A DNA stretch of 64,000 nucleotides from RGIG4097 sp045613765 (GCA_045613765.1 JAZLBO010000005.1:6109-70108), one strand, 5' to 3'. Positions 34,911 to 43,277 are shown, counted from the first letter of the stretch. Notes: generated from the letters alone by a model not told the origin. Made by a program: numbers and translations.

Positions 34911-36665
34911 ATGAAAGATAAACTTGCAAAAATCATCATTTGTTTTATCCTTGTGGCAACCCTTGTTGTCACTCTTGTGGCGTGCGAACCCGACGTTGAG
35001 CCAGATCCTGCAAAGGAAAGAAAAGAGGTCGTTGACGTCTTCACAAACACCTTTGTCAAATCCCTTGACACACTGTGGACAAACGTGACAATGAGCGCAG
35101 ATGAAATGGCAAATCTTCCCAATGCGGGGGATTATATCTTGGCAGTTGAAATGACCAAGTTCTATGCAGACGTCATTGACAAAAGCCCTTTGCAAACAGA
35201 AAAAATCAACAATATCACAAAGTATATTGCAAGTGATGAAGGTCAAAAAATCTTCAAAGCAGAAGAATTTGACGGCAACCTTGTTTTTGAATTTATGAGT
35301 GGTGTTGGTCTTACTGCAACCGACGTTGAAAGCCTTGTGTATGGTGGGCTTTATAAGTTTATTGAGAGTGGCGACACCATTTATTCAAATGCAATCGCAC
35401 TCATCAATCAAGTGAAATCAAAGGCAGGTGCAAGCGCTCAAACAAGACAAAATCTTGATGAGGTTCTTCAAGAAATGCAAGTAGGTGCGCAATCTTTTGA
35501 AAACGCCGTTGTTGATCGTCAAAATACACTAAAGGCACTTAAAGATGCCGAAAGTGGTGTCAAAACCATTGTTTCTTTTGCTTATAACAACGCAATGCTC
35601 TTTGGCAACGGCACAAACAAGAACCTTATTACAGCCCTGCAGACAGGCATGTTGCAAGATGCAAGCCAAGGGGAAATGGCAACATATCTTTCATCAGTCC
35701 TTGACTATATTGAAGATGCAGTTGCAGACCTTGAAGGTCAAGTTGACGAAGTTGTTGATGCCCTTGACAAAGTGAGCAATATCTATGACAAACTCGTCGT
35801 TGGCAGTGGTGTTATCAGTGATGTGTTTACAGTCATTGAACAAAACAAAGTTCTCCCCAAAATTTTGCCTGCTCTTGAAGATATAGTGTCAAATGCAAGA
35901 GGAGTTGCTCTCAAGAAAAACGGAAATGAATATCCTTTCATCAGTGGCGTAACAACTTGCCTTGGCGAAGGATATGCAATAGAAGGCGACGACGATAGCG
36001 CAAACGAAATCGTTGCTTATGCTCGTATGTTCCTTGCCCTTGCAGGTGTTGAATACACTGCAACCGGCGACACCTTGTCAAGTCAAATTGCAGTGGCAAA
36101 ATCCCTTGTGCAAGACCTTGTTGAAGTGCTTGCAGGCGATGGCACAAGAGATAGCAAAATGAACGCAATATCAGTTGTGGCACTTTTGTATGTGGACAGT
36201 CCTTCGGGCACAATGATTGGAGATGTTGAGGTGTTGCGAGTGGTGGAATTGTACACTGCAGACTTAATCTATGACGTCTTCAAAAAAGCATACCTTGAAT
36301 ACAGTGTCAATCAAAGTTTGGAAAGCGCAAATGCAGTGCAAAACAGTGCAAGAATTTTGATGCGCTTTGTCACTGGCGAAGAAGTTAGCAGTGTCGCCAC
36401 AACTTTCAATCAACAATGGTATGAAAACATTTGCGCACAATTTGAAACCAAACGCGCAAGCGAAATTGAGGCTTGCTATCCTTCAGCGAAAGCAGATCTT
36501 GACAAGAGAGTTGACACTTTCTTTGAAGATGGCATTTATGCACTTATTGATATTGCAAATATGACACCCGTTGCACTTGACGATGAAGGATACGTGGCAT
36601 TTGATGAAGAAGTTGACAAGTTGTATCAAGAAGCGCTCACTGCAATCCTTGGCAGAGAAAATTAA
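34911..36665 (+). CDS. Large helical lipoprotein, function unknown
   Basis: 584 residues. The signal peptide ends with a lipobox LVAC (Cys25), so it should be lipid-anchored outside the membrane. The remainder is predominantly alpha-helical, with repeated D/E/V/A-rich helices such as LEGQVDEVVDALDKVSNIYD, and no enzyme motif I recognise. It starts 24 nt after the FtsX permease with AGGT upstream, so it belongs to the same transcript; exporters of this class often have a lipoprotein partner. The next gene, a PIG-L deacetylase, follows after a G12 tract. Confidence 0.8.
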   Translation: MKDKLAKIIICFILVATLVVTLVACEPDVEPDPAKERKEVVDVFTNTFVKSLDTLWTNVTMSADEMANLPNAGDYILAVEMTKFYADVIDKSPLQTEKINNITKYIASDEGQKIFKAEEFDGNLVFEFMSGVGLTATDVESLVYGGLYKFIESGDTIYSNAIALINQVKSKAGASAQTRQNLDEVLQEMQVGAQSFENAVVDRQNTLKALKDAESGVKTIVSFAYNNAMLFGNGTNKNLITALQTGMLQDASQGEMATYLSSVLDYIEDAVADLEGQVDEVVDALDKVSNIYDKLVVGSGVISDVFTVIEQNKVLPKILPALEDIVSNARGVALKKNGNEYPFISGVTTCLGEGYAIEGDDDSANEIVAYARMFLALAGVEYTATGDTLSSQIAVAKSLVQDLVEVLAGDGTRDSKMNAISVVALLYVDSPSGTMIGDVEVLRVVELYTADLIYDVFKKAYLEYSVNQSLESANAVQNSARILMRFVTGEEVSSVATTFNQQWYENICAQFETKRASEIEACYPSAKADLDKRVDTFFEDGIYALIDIANMTPVALDDEGYVAFDEEVDKLYQEALTAILGREN

Positions 36666-36675
36666 CAATTGATAT

Positions 36676-36687
36676 GGGGGGGGGGGG
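36676..36687 (+). repeat. Homopolymeric G12 tract in the ribosome-binding region of the PIG-L gene
   Basis: Twelve consecutive G residues lie 4 nt before ATG 36692. A second ATG at 36674-36676 runs into the tract and is in frame with the gene only at this tract length. Such runs are prone to slippage in replication. Confidence 0.85.
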
Positions 36688-36691
36688 AAAT

Positions 36692-37522
36692 ATGGCACTT
36701 TTCAAATTGAAAAAGAAATTGGTGGCAGGGCTTGACAAAATTCTTGGAGACGACAAAATCCTTGAAATGATTGCTCCCTTGCCCGACATTGAAAAACATA
36801 ACAGATTTTTGTTTATTGGGCCACACCCTGACGATATTGAAATTGGTGCAGGCGCAACAGTATGCAAAATCAAGCGCACCAACAAAAAGGCACAAATAAA
36901 ATTCCTTGTTTGCACTGATGGTGGTGCAGGAACTGGGGATCCTAATATAACAGGCAAGGAAGTGGCAGATATCCGTCTTGCAGAGGCAAAACAATCGGCA
37001 GAATTTCTTGGTGTTGAATTTGAAAGACTTGATTTTGAAGATGGCGCACCTTATGACGAAAACGATTTGGCAAGAGAAATCGGCAGAGTTATCTATGAGT
37101 ATCAACCTGATGTGATTTTCTGCCCCGATCCTCATCTTCCCACCGAAACACACCCCGACCACTTGAAATGTGGTAGAGCCACCAACACGGCTTTGTTTAT
37201 TGCAAGTTATCGTATAGTGGCAGAAAGAAACGGCTTGAAGTTTGAGCAAGACAAAATCAAATCAAGCCATATCATTGCATACTACTTTACACATAGGGCC
37301 AACACATTTGTGGAATTCAGTGATGACGATCAAATGAAACAACTTGCATCATTTAAGATACACAAGTCACAAATGAGCGAATCTCTTGCAGAAACACAAG
37401 CATTGTATTTCGCTCTCCGTGCAAACCGTATGGGCGCACTTGCAGGTGTCAAGCAAGCAGAAGGATTCTTTGTTGAAGCACCAATGCATCAGCATTGTGT
37501 TACTGAATCCAACAACTGGTGA
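36692..37522 (+). CDS. PIG-L (LmbE-like) N-acetylglucosamine-type deacetylase
   Basis: 276 residues. The zinc and catalytic motif is GPHPDDIEIGAG (His45, Asp47, Asp48), with the further HPDH near residue 157. These are diagnostic of the PIG-L family, which removes acetyl groups from GlcNAc-linked substrates, including glycolipids, BshB-type thiol precursors and some antibiotics. The substrate is not evident; there is no thiol-synthesis neighbour. It follows the ABC-FtsX-lipoprotein genes by 26 nt. The only ribosome-binding sequence is a run of 12 G, so translation may vary by slippage. Element R7 overlaps its stop codon. Confidence 0.88.
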   Translation: MALFKLKKKLVAGLDKILGDDKILEMIAPLPDIEKHNRFLFIGPHPDDIEIGAGATVCKIKRTNKKAQIKFLVCTDGGAGTGDPNITGKEVADIRLAEAKQSAEFLGVEFERLDFEDGAPYDENDLAREIGRVIYEYQPDVIFCPDPHLPTETHPDHLKCGRATNTALFIASYRIVAERNGLKFEQDKIKSSHIIAYYFTHRANTFVEFSDDDQMKQLASFKIHKSQMSESLAETQALYFALRANRMGALAGVKQAEGFFVEAPMHQHCVTESNNW

Positions 37523-37645
37523 AAAATGTGCTATTTGGCGATTCGCTGTGTCAGGCACTATGCAACAATTCTCACATACGACAAGTATGCTACGACCTGT
37601 TGCAAACGCACCTTTCTTGCGACTCATCCAAATATCCCATTTTTC
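37522..37645 (+). repeat. Nested-hairpin element R7 (cluster C), divergent sequence with conserved pairing
   Basis: Outer arms AAAAATGTGCTATTTGG (37522-37538) and CCAAATATCCCATTTTT (37628-37644); inner arms TGCAACA (37561-37567) and TGTTGCA (37598-37604); apex CATAC-gacaa-GTATG (37575-37589). All three stems differ in sequence from R1/R4 but still pair, and the C-T mismatch in the outer stem is kept. It begins at the last base of the PIG-L stop codon. Confidence 0.83.
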
Positions 37646-37683
37646 AAGTGCACCTAACAAGATTGGACGCCGACAACAAGCGT

Positions 37684-37810
37684 AGTTTTGCTATTCGGTG
37701 TCTAACTTCGGCAGACGCAACCCACGGGACTTTTATGTACAACAAGTACACCATGCCCCGTGGTTTTTTCTTTCTTTCCTTTCTTGCCATACATTTAATC
37801 TTGTTTTCTT
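37684..37810 (+). repeat. Nested-hairpin element R8 (cluster C)
   Basis: Left end GCTATTCGGTGTCTAA matches R1/R6. Inner arms CCACGGG (37722-37728) and CCCGTGG (37757-37763), followed by T6; apex TGTAC-aacaa-GTACA (37736-37750). The right outer end is eroded. Confidence 0.7.
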
Positions 37811-37814
37811 CCTA

Positions 37815-37843
37815 TTGACAAAATGCGAAAATCGTGATAGATT
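37815..37843 (+). promoter_or_regulatory. Promoter of a leader RNA upstream of the TM1266-type gene
   Basis: TTGACA (37815-37820), 17-bp spacer, TAGATT (37838-37843). Confidence 0.7.
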
Positions 37844-37849
37844 ATATAT

Positions 37850-37980
37850 AGAAATAGCAATCCAAAACGATGACGATATGTCGGAGTGTAAGACGGCGCA
37901 GTAATACAAAAAAAATGATTTTCACCTTATGTGTGAACTATTTTTGATGATTTATGCCACCGTCTTCGGTGGCATTTTTG
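37850..37980 (+). ncRNA. Leader or small RNA ending in an intrinsic terminator, with possible antiterminator
   Basis: From the predicted start near 37850 to the T-run at 37975-37979, about 130 nt with no open frame I can support. The terminator is ATGCCACCG (37954-37962)/CGGTGGCAT (37967-37975). Upstream AAGACGG (37890-37896) is exactly complementary to CCGTCTT (37960-37966) in the terminator arm and loop, so an antiterminator fold is possible. A small TTCAC/GTGAA hairpin lies between. I could not match a known riboswitch class. It ends 26 nt before the start codon of the TM1266-type gene. Confidence 0.5.
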
Positions 37981-38006
37981 TTTGAGTTTTGGGATAGGAG
38001 AATACT

Positions 38007-38258
38007 ATGAAAAGAATTGGTGTAGTAGGCATTGTAATCAAGGGCGACAGAGCAGTTGCAGTTGAAATGCAAAAGGTTTTGAGCGAGTTTGGTGACATCA
38101 TCATTGGCAGAATGGGTGTGCCAAGACCTGAGGCAAACGTCATCAGCATTATCGTTGAAGGCAGTGTGGAAAGAGTGTCTGCATTGACAGGCAGACTTGG
38201 TAAGTTTGAGGAACTTTCAGTGAAGTCTGCACTGACATCTGTTGAAATTGATTGTTGA
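38007..38258 (+). CDS. TM1266-type iron-only hydrogenase system putative regulator
   Basis: 83 residues: KRIGVVGIVIKGDRAVAVEMQKVLSEFGDIIIGRMGVP with PEANVISIIVEGSVERVSALTGRLG, the small ferredoxin-like (ACT/NikR-C type) domain of the TM1266 family. In many anaerobes it accompanies FeFe-hydrogenase maturation genes; here its neighbours are an ABC importer, so a metabolite-binding regulatory role is possible. TAGGAG lies 7 nt before the ATG. A terminator and leader RNA sit just upstream, suggesting control by premature termination. Confidence 0.85.
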   Translation: MKRIGVVGIVIKGDRAVAVEMQKVLSEFGDIIIGRMGVPRPEANVISIIVEGSVERVSALTGRLGKFEELSVKSALTSVEIDC

Positions 38259-38362
38259 CATAAAAAGCACTTAAAATCTCAAAATAATACAATAAAACAC
38301 AGATTATGTTATATATTGCAAATGATTGGTGTTGATATATGGACATAAAAGGAGAAAGACGT

Positions 38363-39403
38363 ATGAAAAAAATATCTATAATTATAGTGGCATTATTGTT
38401 GTGTGCAACACTCTTTACGCTTGTTGCTTGCAACCCTGTAACCCCCGACAATACTGACGGCGATCCCGATGCAAACCAAAGCAAAGGCTCACTTCGTTTT
38501 GTTATGCCTGACGGCACACCTGCACTTGCTGCATTGAGTTTCCTTGGCGAAACCAAAGATATTGGCGGCTACAAGGTGACAACGGAAATCGTTGCATCAA
38601 CGTCAATTCAAACTGAAATCGGTGGTGGCAAAGCAGACGTTATTATCGCACCCACCAACGCAGGCGCAAATCTTATCAACAAAGGCGCAGACTACAAACT
38701 TGTGTCAGTTGCAGTTGAAGGCAGTCTTTACCTTATCGGCAAACCCGAAAAGGTTGACGGAAACACAACAATCAACATTGACGATTTGAAAGGCAAGAAG
38801 ATTGCATCAATCGGTCAAAACAACACACCCGACAAAGTTTTCAAGTATATCATTGACAACACGGACGGTGTCACTTATGACGATACAAATGACGTCATCA
38901 CGTTCAGTGACGGTCAAACTGCAACAATTGAGTGGTGTGCAGACGGCCCTGCAGCAAAGGTTGCACTTATGAGAGAAAACAATCCTTGCGACTTTGCAAT
39001 CGTAGGCGAACCTGCAGCAACTGCATTTGGCACTGCAAATGGTGGTGGTTTCTCTGCAAGAATGGATTTGCAAGCACTTTACAAAGCAATCAACGGCAAC
39101 GACGCCAACTATCCTCAAGCAAGTCTTTTTGTCAAGACAGAACTCACAAAGGATGCAGAATTTATGGCTGCACTTTTGAAAGCACTTGAAGATAGCAGAG
39201 ATTGGGTCATTGCAAACCCCACTGAAGTGACAGCAACAATTCAAGCAAAGGGCAGTACAACCACTTTCCCTGCACCCAGCATTCCCAGATGCGCAATCGT
39301 TGTGAATAGAGCAGACAACACTGCAACGCAACAAGCAATCATCACATATCTCAATCTTATGATCCCTGCAGTCAACTGGGCAAACGTAGATTTGTTTGTG
39401 TAA
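38363..39403 (+). CDS. ABC transporter substrate-binding lipoprotein (NMT1/SsuA-like)
   Basis: 346 residues with a lipoprotein signal ending LVAC. The mature part has LRFVMPDGTPALAALSF, the motif IVASTSIQTEIGGGKADVIIAPTNAGANL, and FAIVGEPAATAF, as in NMT1/THI5-like and sulfonate or nitrate binding proteins. GGAGAA lies 8 nt before ATG 38363. It forms an importer with the permease and ATPase that follow. Candidate ligands are thiamine precursors or sulfonates; no TPP riboswitch is visible upstream, so I leave the substrate open. Confidence 0.88.
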   Translation: MKKISIIIVALLLCATLFTLVACNPVTPDNTDGDPDANQSKGSLRFVMPDGTPALAALSFLGETKDIGGYKVTTEIVASTSIQTEIGGGKADVIIAPTNAGANLINKGADYKLVSVAVEGSLYLIGKPEKVDGNTTINIDDLKGKKIASIGQNNTPDKVFKYIIDNTDGVTYDDTNDVITFSDGQTATIEWCADGPAAKVALMRENNPCDFAIVGEPAATAFGTANGGGFSARMDLQALYKAINGNDANYPQASLFVKTELTKDAEFMAALLKALEDSRDWVIANPTEVTATIQAKGSTTTFPAPSIPRCAIVVNRADNTATQQAIITYLNLMIPAVNWANVDLFV

Positions 39404-39437
39404 CAGTTGAGTGTGGCGAATTGCCGATAATCAACTG
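39404..39437 (+). other. Intercistronic hairpin between binding protein and permease genes
   Basis: CAGTTGA (39404-39410) and TCAACTG (39431-39437) enclose GGC/GCC (39415-39425). No T-run follows, so it is more likely an RNA-stabilising hairpin that keeps the binding protein more abundant than the permease. Confidence 0.5.
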
Positions 39438-39474
39438 AAATATCAAAAAAAGAAATGGTAGGTTTTCAAATCAA

Positions 39475-40245
39475 ATGAAAAAACTTGATGCAAAAACAAA
39501 AAAGATAATAGAGAACGTGGCATATCCACTTTTATCCATACTTCTTGTAGTGGGGATATGGTGGATTGTGTCTGCCGTCAAGGACAAACCACTGGTTTTG
39601 CCAACACCCGACAAAGTTGTGGTTGAGTTTTTCAACCTATTTGCAGGGGCAAACTTTTGGAAATCCGTGGGACTTACGCTTCTTCGTACAGTGATATGCT
39701 TTGCCATATCCTTTGTCCTTGCCTTTGCAATGGCAGTTCTTGGTGGACTTTGGACGCCCATACACAAGGTTATGTCCCCCATTGTCAGCATACTTCGTTC
39801 TGCGCCGACACTTGCCATCATACTTGTGATGATGCTCTGGGTGGACGGACAAACAGCACCTGTCTTTGTGGGATTCCTCATAGCCTTCCCCATTTTGTAT
39901 CAAGGCATATACACAGCAATAGTTGGCGTTGACAAAGACCTTGTTGAAATGGCAAAGTTCTACAAAGTCAAGCCTGCCGATATTATCTTTGGATTGTATG
40001 CTCCAGAGATTGCACCACAAACGTTTGACGTGTCAAAGACAACAATCTCATTGACGTTGAAGGTTGTCATTGCAGCAGAAGTTTTGACCTATGCAAAGGG
40101 CAGTATCGGTCTTGAAATGCAAAGGGCAAATCAAGCATTTGAAGTGGCAATTCTCCTTGCTTGGACAATACTTGCAATAGTCTTGTCCTTTGCCTTTGAA
40201 GGAATTGTCATTGGCATCAAGAGACTTTGGGGGTTGAGAAAATGA
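39475..40245 (+). CDS. ABC transporter permease (SsuC/TauC type)
   Basis: 256 residues with six hydrophobic segments. The family EAA-loop region reads DLVEMAKFYKVKPADIIFGLYAPEIAP, and IVSILRSAPTLAIILVMMLWVD is typical of the nitrate/sulfonate/thiamine-precursor permeases. It is a homodimeric channel partner of the binding protein upstream and the ATPase, whose start overlaps its stop by 4 nt. Confidence 0.9.
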   Translation: MKKLDAKTKKIIENVAYPLLSILLVVGIWWIVSAVKDKPLVLPTPDKVVVEFFNLFAGANFWKSVGLTLLRTVICFAISFVLAFAMAVLGGLWTPIHKVMSPIVSILRSAPTLAIILVMMLWVDGQTAPVFVGFLIAFPILYQGIYTAIVGVDKDLVEMAKFYKVKPADIIFGLYAPEIAPQTFDVSKTTISLTLKVVIAAEVLTYAKGSIGLEMQRANQAFEVAILLAWTILAIVLSFAFEGIVIGIKRLWGLRK

Positions 40246-40949
40246 GCGAAATTACCGTAAAAAACTTATGTGTAAAATATGGCGAACAAGTTGTCTTTGA
40301 ATCCTTTGATGCCACCTTTGAAAAGGGCAAAATCAACGTTATCCTTGGTGGCAGTGGCGTTGGCAAATCAACCTTGATTGGAGCAATCGCAGGGCTTGTA
40401 AAACACGATGGCGATATCGAAGGTGTTGATGGTGGAATTTCTTACATTTTTCAAAAAGACAGGTTAATACCATCAATTTCGGTGTATAAAAACCTTGATT
40501 TGATACTTAAATCAGTTTACAAAGACAAGGAAGAACGCAAACAACATATTGAAGAAATGCTTGAAATCCTTGAAATTACAGACTGCCGTGACAAGCGCCC
40601 AAGTGAGATAAGTGGTGGTCAAGCACAGCGTGCCTGCATGGCAAGAGCCTTTCTGTATCCAAGCGAAGTTTTGCTTATGGACGAGCCCTTCAAGGCACTT
40701 GATACTGCACTGCGCCATAGGTTGTTTGAGTGGCTTTTCCGTCTTTGTGAGATAAGCCCGAAGACAATCATCTTTGTCACTCACGCCATTGACGAGTGTC
40801 TTCTTTCGGCAGACAAATATATGGTCATTGGTGGAAGGCCGGCAAACATTGTTCTTGAAGGCAAAATTGACACAGACAAACAATCAAGAAAACTCACGGA
40901 TACAAATCTTGTTGACATAAGAAACTCATTGCTTGGGGCAATCAACTGA
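40242..40949 (+). CDS. ABC transporter ATP-binding protein (SsuB/TauB type)
   Basis: 235 residues. Walker A GGSGVGKST, signature ISGGQAQR, Walker B VLLMDEPFKALD and switch His in FVTHAIDE are present. The sequence type matches ATPases of the SsuB/TauB/ThiZ importers. ATG 40242 overlaps the permease stop codon (ATGA). No terminator follows; the rpmE promoter begins 78 nt downstream. Confidence 0.92.
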   Translation: MSEITVKNLCVKYGEQVVFESFDATFEKGKINVILGGSGVGKSTLIGAIAGLVKHDGDIEGVDGGISYIFQKDRLIPSISVYKNLDLILKSVYKDKEERKQHIEEMLEILEITDCRDKRPSEISGGQAQRACMARAFLYPSEVLLMDEPFKALDTALRHRLFEWLFRLCEISPKTIIFVTHAIDECLLSADKYMVIGGRPANIVLEGKIDTDKQSRKLTDTNLVDIRNSLLGAIN

Positions 40950-41027
40950 CAAAGATTTGTGATGCTGGGTGAGAGCCAACTTGCAAGGATAAATAGTTTA
41001 ATTCTTTCAAATTGGGGGTCAAATCAC

Positions 41028-41055
41028 TTGACTATATTTTTGATTGTGTTATAAT
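41028..41055 (+). promoter_or_regulatory. Promoter of rpmE
   Basis: TTGACT (41028-41033), 16-bp spacer, TATAAT (41050-41055). Confidence 0.75.
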
Positions 41056-41061
41056 AAAGAA

Positions 41062-41133
41062 ACTTTATGTCATATACACGTATTCATGGTGGCGTGTGTG
41101 GATGTAAAAATCATTATATCAGGAGAACTGAAC
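41062..41133 (+). promoter_or_regulatory. rpmE leader with hairpin, candidate L31 autoregulatory element
   Basis: ATACACG (41074-41080) pairs with CGTGTGT (41093-41099), one G-U pair, loop 12 nt. AGGAGA precedes ATG 41134. L31 leaders that bind the protein are known in Firmicutes; whether this one belongs to that class needs a covariance-model search. Confidence 0.4.
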
Positions 41134-41340
41134 ATGAAAGAAGGTATTCATCCCGATTACCATACCGTAAACGTTATCTGCGCTTGCGGTCACACATTCC
41201 AAACAGGCACCACAAAGAAAGGTGACGAACTTAGAGTAGAAATCTGCTCAAAGTGCCATCCTTACTTCACAGGCAAGCAAAAGCTGGTTGACACCGGTGG
41301 CCGTGTTGATAAGTTCAAGAAGAGATACAATCTCGATTAG
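41134..41340 (+). CDS. rpmE: 50S ribosomal protein L31, zinc-binding type
   Basis: 68 residues: MKEGIHPDYHTVNVICACGHTFQTGTT with CxC and a later CSKCHPYFTGKQKLVDTGGRVDKFKKRY. The four cysteines define the zinc-binding (C+) form of L31, which bridges the ribosomal subunits. GGAGAA lies 8 nt before ATG 41134; a longer reading frame upstream lies in the leader and lacks family similarity. It stands alone between its promoter and terminator. Confidence 0.95.
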   Translation: MKEGIHPDYHTVNVICACGHTFQTGTTKKGDELRVEICSKCHPYFTGKQKLVDTGGRVDKFKKRYNLD

Positions 41341-41349
41341 TTTGGAAGG

Positions 41350-41388
41350 AATACAGTCGCCAAATGGTGACTGTATTTTGCTTTTTTT
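41350..41388 (+). terminator. rpmE terminator
   Basis: AATACAGTC (41350-41358) and GACTGTATT (41369-41377), with CCA/TGG continuing the stem inside and one G-T wobble, then TTTTGCTTTTTTT. It ends about 10 nt before the next start codon. Confidence 0.9.
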
Positions 41389-41397
41389 AGGGTATTT

Positions 41398-43245
41398 ATG
41401 GCAAAAATGAAAGAAGATAAGGTCAAAAAAGAGAAAAGTTGCCCCGTAAAACGTACTTCAATCGGTGGTCAAGCTGTGCTTGAAGGCGTCATGATGAAGG
41501 GCGAAAGTGTCATTGCAACTGCAGTGAGAACAGAGGCAGGCGAGATCACTGTCGAAAGCAAACGTGTCAAAAGTGCAAAGGAAAGAAATGTATTTTTACG
41601 TTTGCCTTTTGTGCGTGGTGTTGTCAATCTCATCACACAACTTTTTGATGGTATGCGTATTTTGATGCGCTCGGCAGAAGTCTATGGCGACTTTGCAGAA
41701 CCCACCAGATTTGAAAAGAAAATGGCAGAGAAGTGCAAGATTAATCCTATGAATATTATGCTTGGATTTTCACTTGTTCTTGGCGTTGCTCTTGCAGTTC
41801 TGCTCTTTGTGTTTACACCCAACGCTCTTGCTGGTCTTATCTGCAAAATACCTGCCATTGCCAATCACTCACTCCATAGCCTTTGGTATAGTTTGATTGA
41901 AGGTGGCATTATGCTTGTTGTCTTTGTGATATACATACTTTTCTGCACCTTAATGAAGGACGTCAAGAGAGTGTTTATGTATCACGGAGCAGAGCACAAA
42001 GTTATCAGTTGCTATGAGCACGGCCTTGATTTGACCGTTGAAAATGCAAAGACAATGTCCACAAAACATAGTCGTTGTGGCACAACATTTCTTTTCTTCG
42101 TGCTTATGGTCAGCCTTGCAACATTTACCGTCATCAACTGGGGACTTGGCGAACTTGGTTGGCTCACAGGCAAAACCGTCGTTGATGCACTGATCAAAAT
42201 GGCATCAAAACTTGTATTCTTGCCCTTTGTTGCAGGCGTATCTTATGAAATATTGAAACTTCTTGCCAAGTCAGATGCACTCCCCGTACGTATATTGCGC
42301 GCACCCGGTATGTGGCTTCAAAAGTTGACCACCAAAGAACCCACAGACGATATGCTTGAAGTGAGCATTGCTGCATTTACGACAGTTTTGGCAATGGAAG
42401 AAGATCCCACCATCCCCACGACAACATTTGATATCAAGATGCCCACACCTGTTGCAAGAAAGCGTATTGAAGACAGAGTGAAGGATATTGACCAAAGCGA
42501 TATTGACTGGATTTTGGTGGAAGTCACTGGCAAAAAGCGTAGTGAACTTGCAACCTTTGACAGACTTTCTCAAGCCGAATATGAAAAGGCAATAAAGATT
42601 GCAGAGAAGATGGCAGACGGCACACCTTTGCAATATGCTCTTGGCAACACCGAGTTTTACGGATTGAAACTTGCCGTCAACAAGAGTGTGCTTATCCCTC
42701 GCCCTGAAACTGAACTTCTTGCAGAAAAGGCAATCAATCTCATCAAAGAAAAGGGATACGGAACTTGCCTTGATATATGCACAGGCAGTGGCGCAATCGC
42801 AATCGCAGTGAGCAAGAATACGGCAGTTGAAATGACTGCAAGTGATATATCACTTGACGCACTTGAAGTTGCAAGGTCAAATGCAGTCTTGAACGGCGCA
42901 AAGATCAATTTTGTGAGCAGTGATTTGTTTGCAAACGTTGATGGCAAGTTTGATATTATCACTGCAAATCCCCCCTATATTCCCACAAAGGATATTGAAA
43001 CTCTCGACAAAAAAGTGAAAGATTTTGAGCCTACACTCGCTCTTGATGGTGGCGAAGACGGACTTGATCTTTACAAGAGAATTGCAGACACTCTTGACAC
43101 TTGCCTTAACGATAACGGAACACTTCTTCTTGAATTTGGCATTGGTCAAAGTGCAGGCATCAAGGAAATATTCTCGGCATACCAAGTGGAAATCCTTCTT
43201 GACCTTGAAGGTGTTGAACGTATTGCCGTAGTGACAAGAAATTAA
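41398..43245 (+). CDS. Fusion of DUF1385 (YqhQ-like) membrane protein with PrmC glutamine methyltransferase
   Basis: 615 residues. Residues 1-320 are DUF1385: TSIGGQAVLEGVMMKG, membrane helices near 120-145 and 160-185, YHGAEHKVISCYEHG, STKHSRCGTTFLFFV. From about 345 the protein is PrmC: an N-terminal helical domain (ARKRIEDRVKDID...), the SAM site LDICTGSGAIAIAVS and the catalytic NPPYIP (about 523-528). PrmC methylates the GGQ glutamine of release factors; the next gene encodes RF1, its substrate. DUF1385 genes commonly lie between rpmE and prmC in Clostridia, so the fusion joins neighbours. No stop or frameshift is visible at the junction. The methyltransferase would be tethered to the membrane. 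Confidence 0.9.
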   Translation: MAKMKEDKVKKEKSCPVKRTSIGGQAVLEGVMMKGESVIATAVRTEAGEITVESKRVKSAKERNVFLRLPFVRGVVNLITQLFDGMRILMRSAEVYGDFAEPTRFEKKMAEKCKINPMNIMLGFSLVLGVALAVLLFVFTPNALAGLICKIPAIANHSLHSLWYSLIEGGIMLVVFVIYILFCTLMKDVKRVFMYHGAEHKVISCYEHGLDLTVENAKTMSTKHSRCGTTFLFFVLMVSLATFTVINWGLGELGWLTGKTVVDALIKMASKLVFLPFVAGVSYEILKLLAKSDALPVRILRAPGMWLQKLTTKEPTDDMLEVSIAAFTTVLAMEEDPTIPTTTFDIKMPTPVARKRIEDRVKDIDQSDIDWILVEVTGKKRSELATFDRLSQAEYEKAIKIAEKMADGTPLQYALGNTEFYGLKLAVNKSVLIPRPETELLAEKAINLIKEKGYGTCLDICTGSGAIAIAVSKNTAVEMTASDISLDALEVARSNAVLNGAKINFVSSDLFANVDGKFDIITANPPYIPTKDIETLDKKVKDFEPTLALDGGEDGLDLYKRIADTLDTCLNDNGTLLLEFGIGQSAGIKEIFSAYQVEILLDLEGVERIAVVTRN

Positions 43246-43277
43246 GACTTATTTAACTTATTGGAGCAATAATAGTT

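Noticed and set aside
37367..37818. Open frames on both strands over the end of the PIG-L gene and cluster C
   Set aside because: They owe their length to repeat elements R7/R8 and the gene's shadow frames; codon use is unlike the neighbours.
38259..38362. TPP riboswitch before the NMT1-like binding protein
   Set aside because: The conserved CUGAGA and ACCUGAUCUGG-type boxes are absent in this 104-nt gap.
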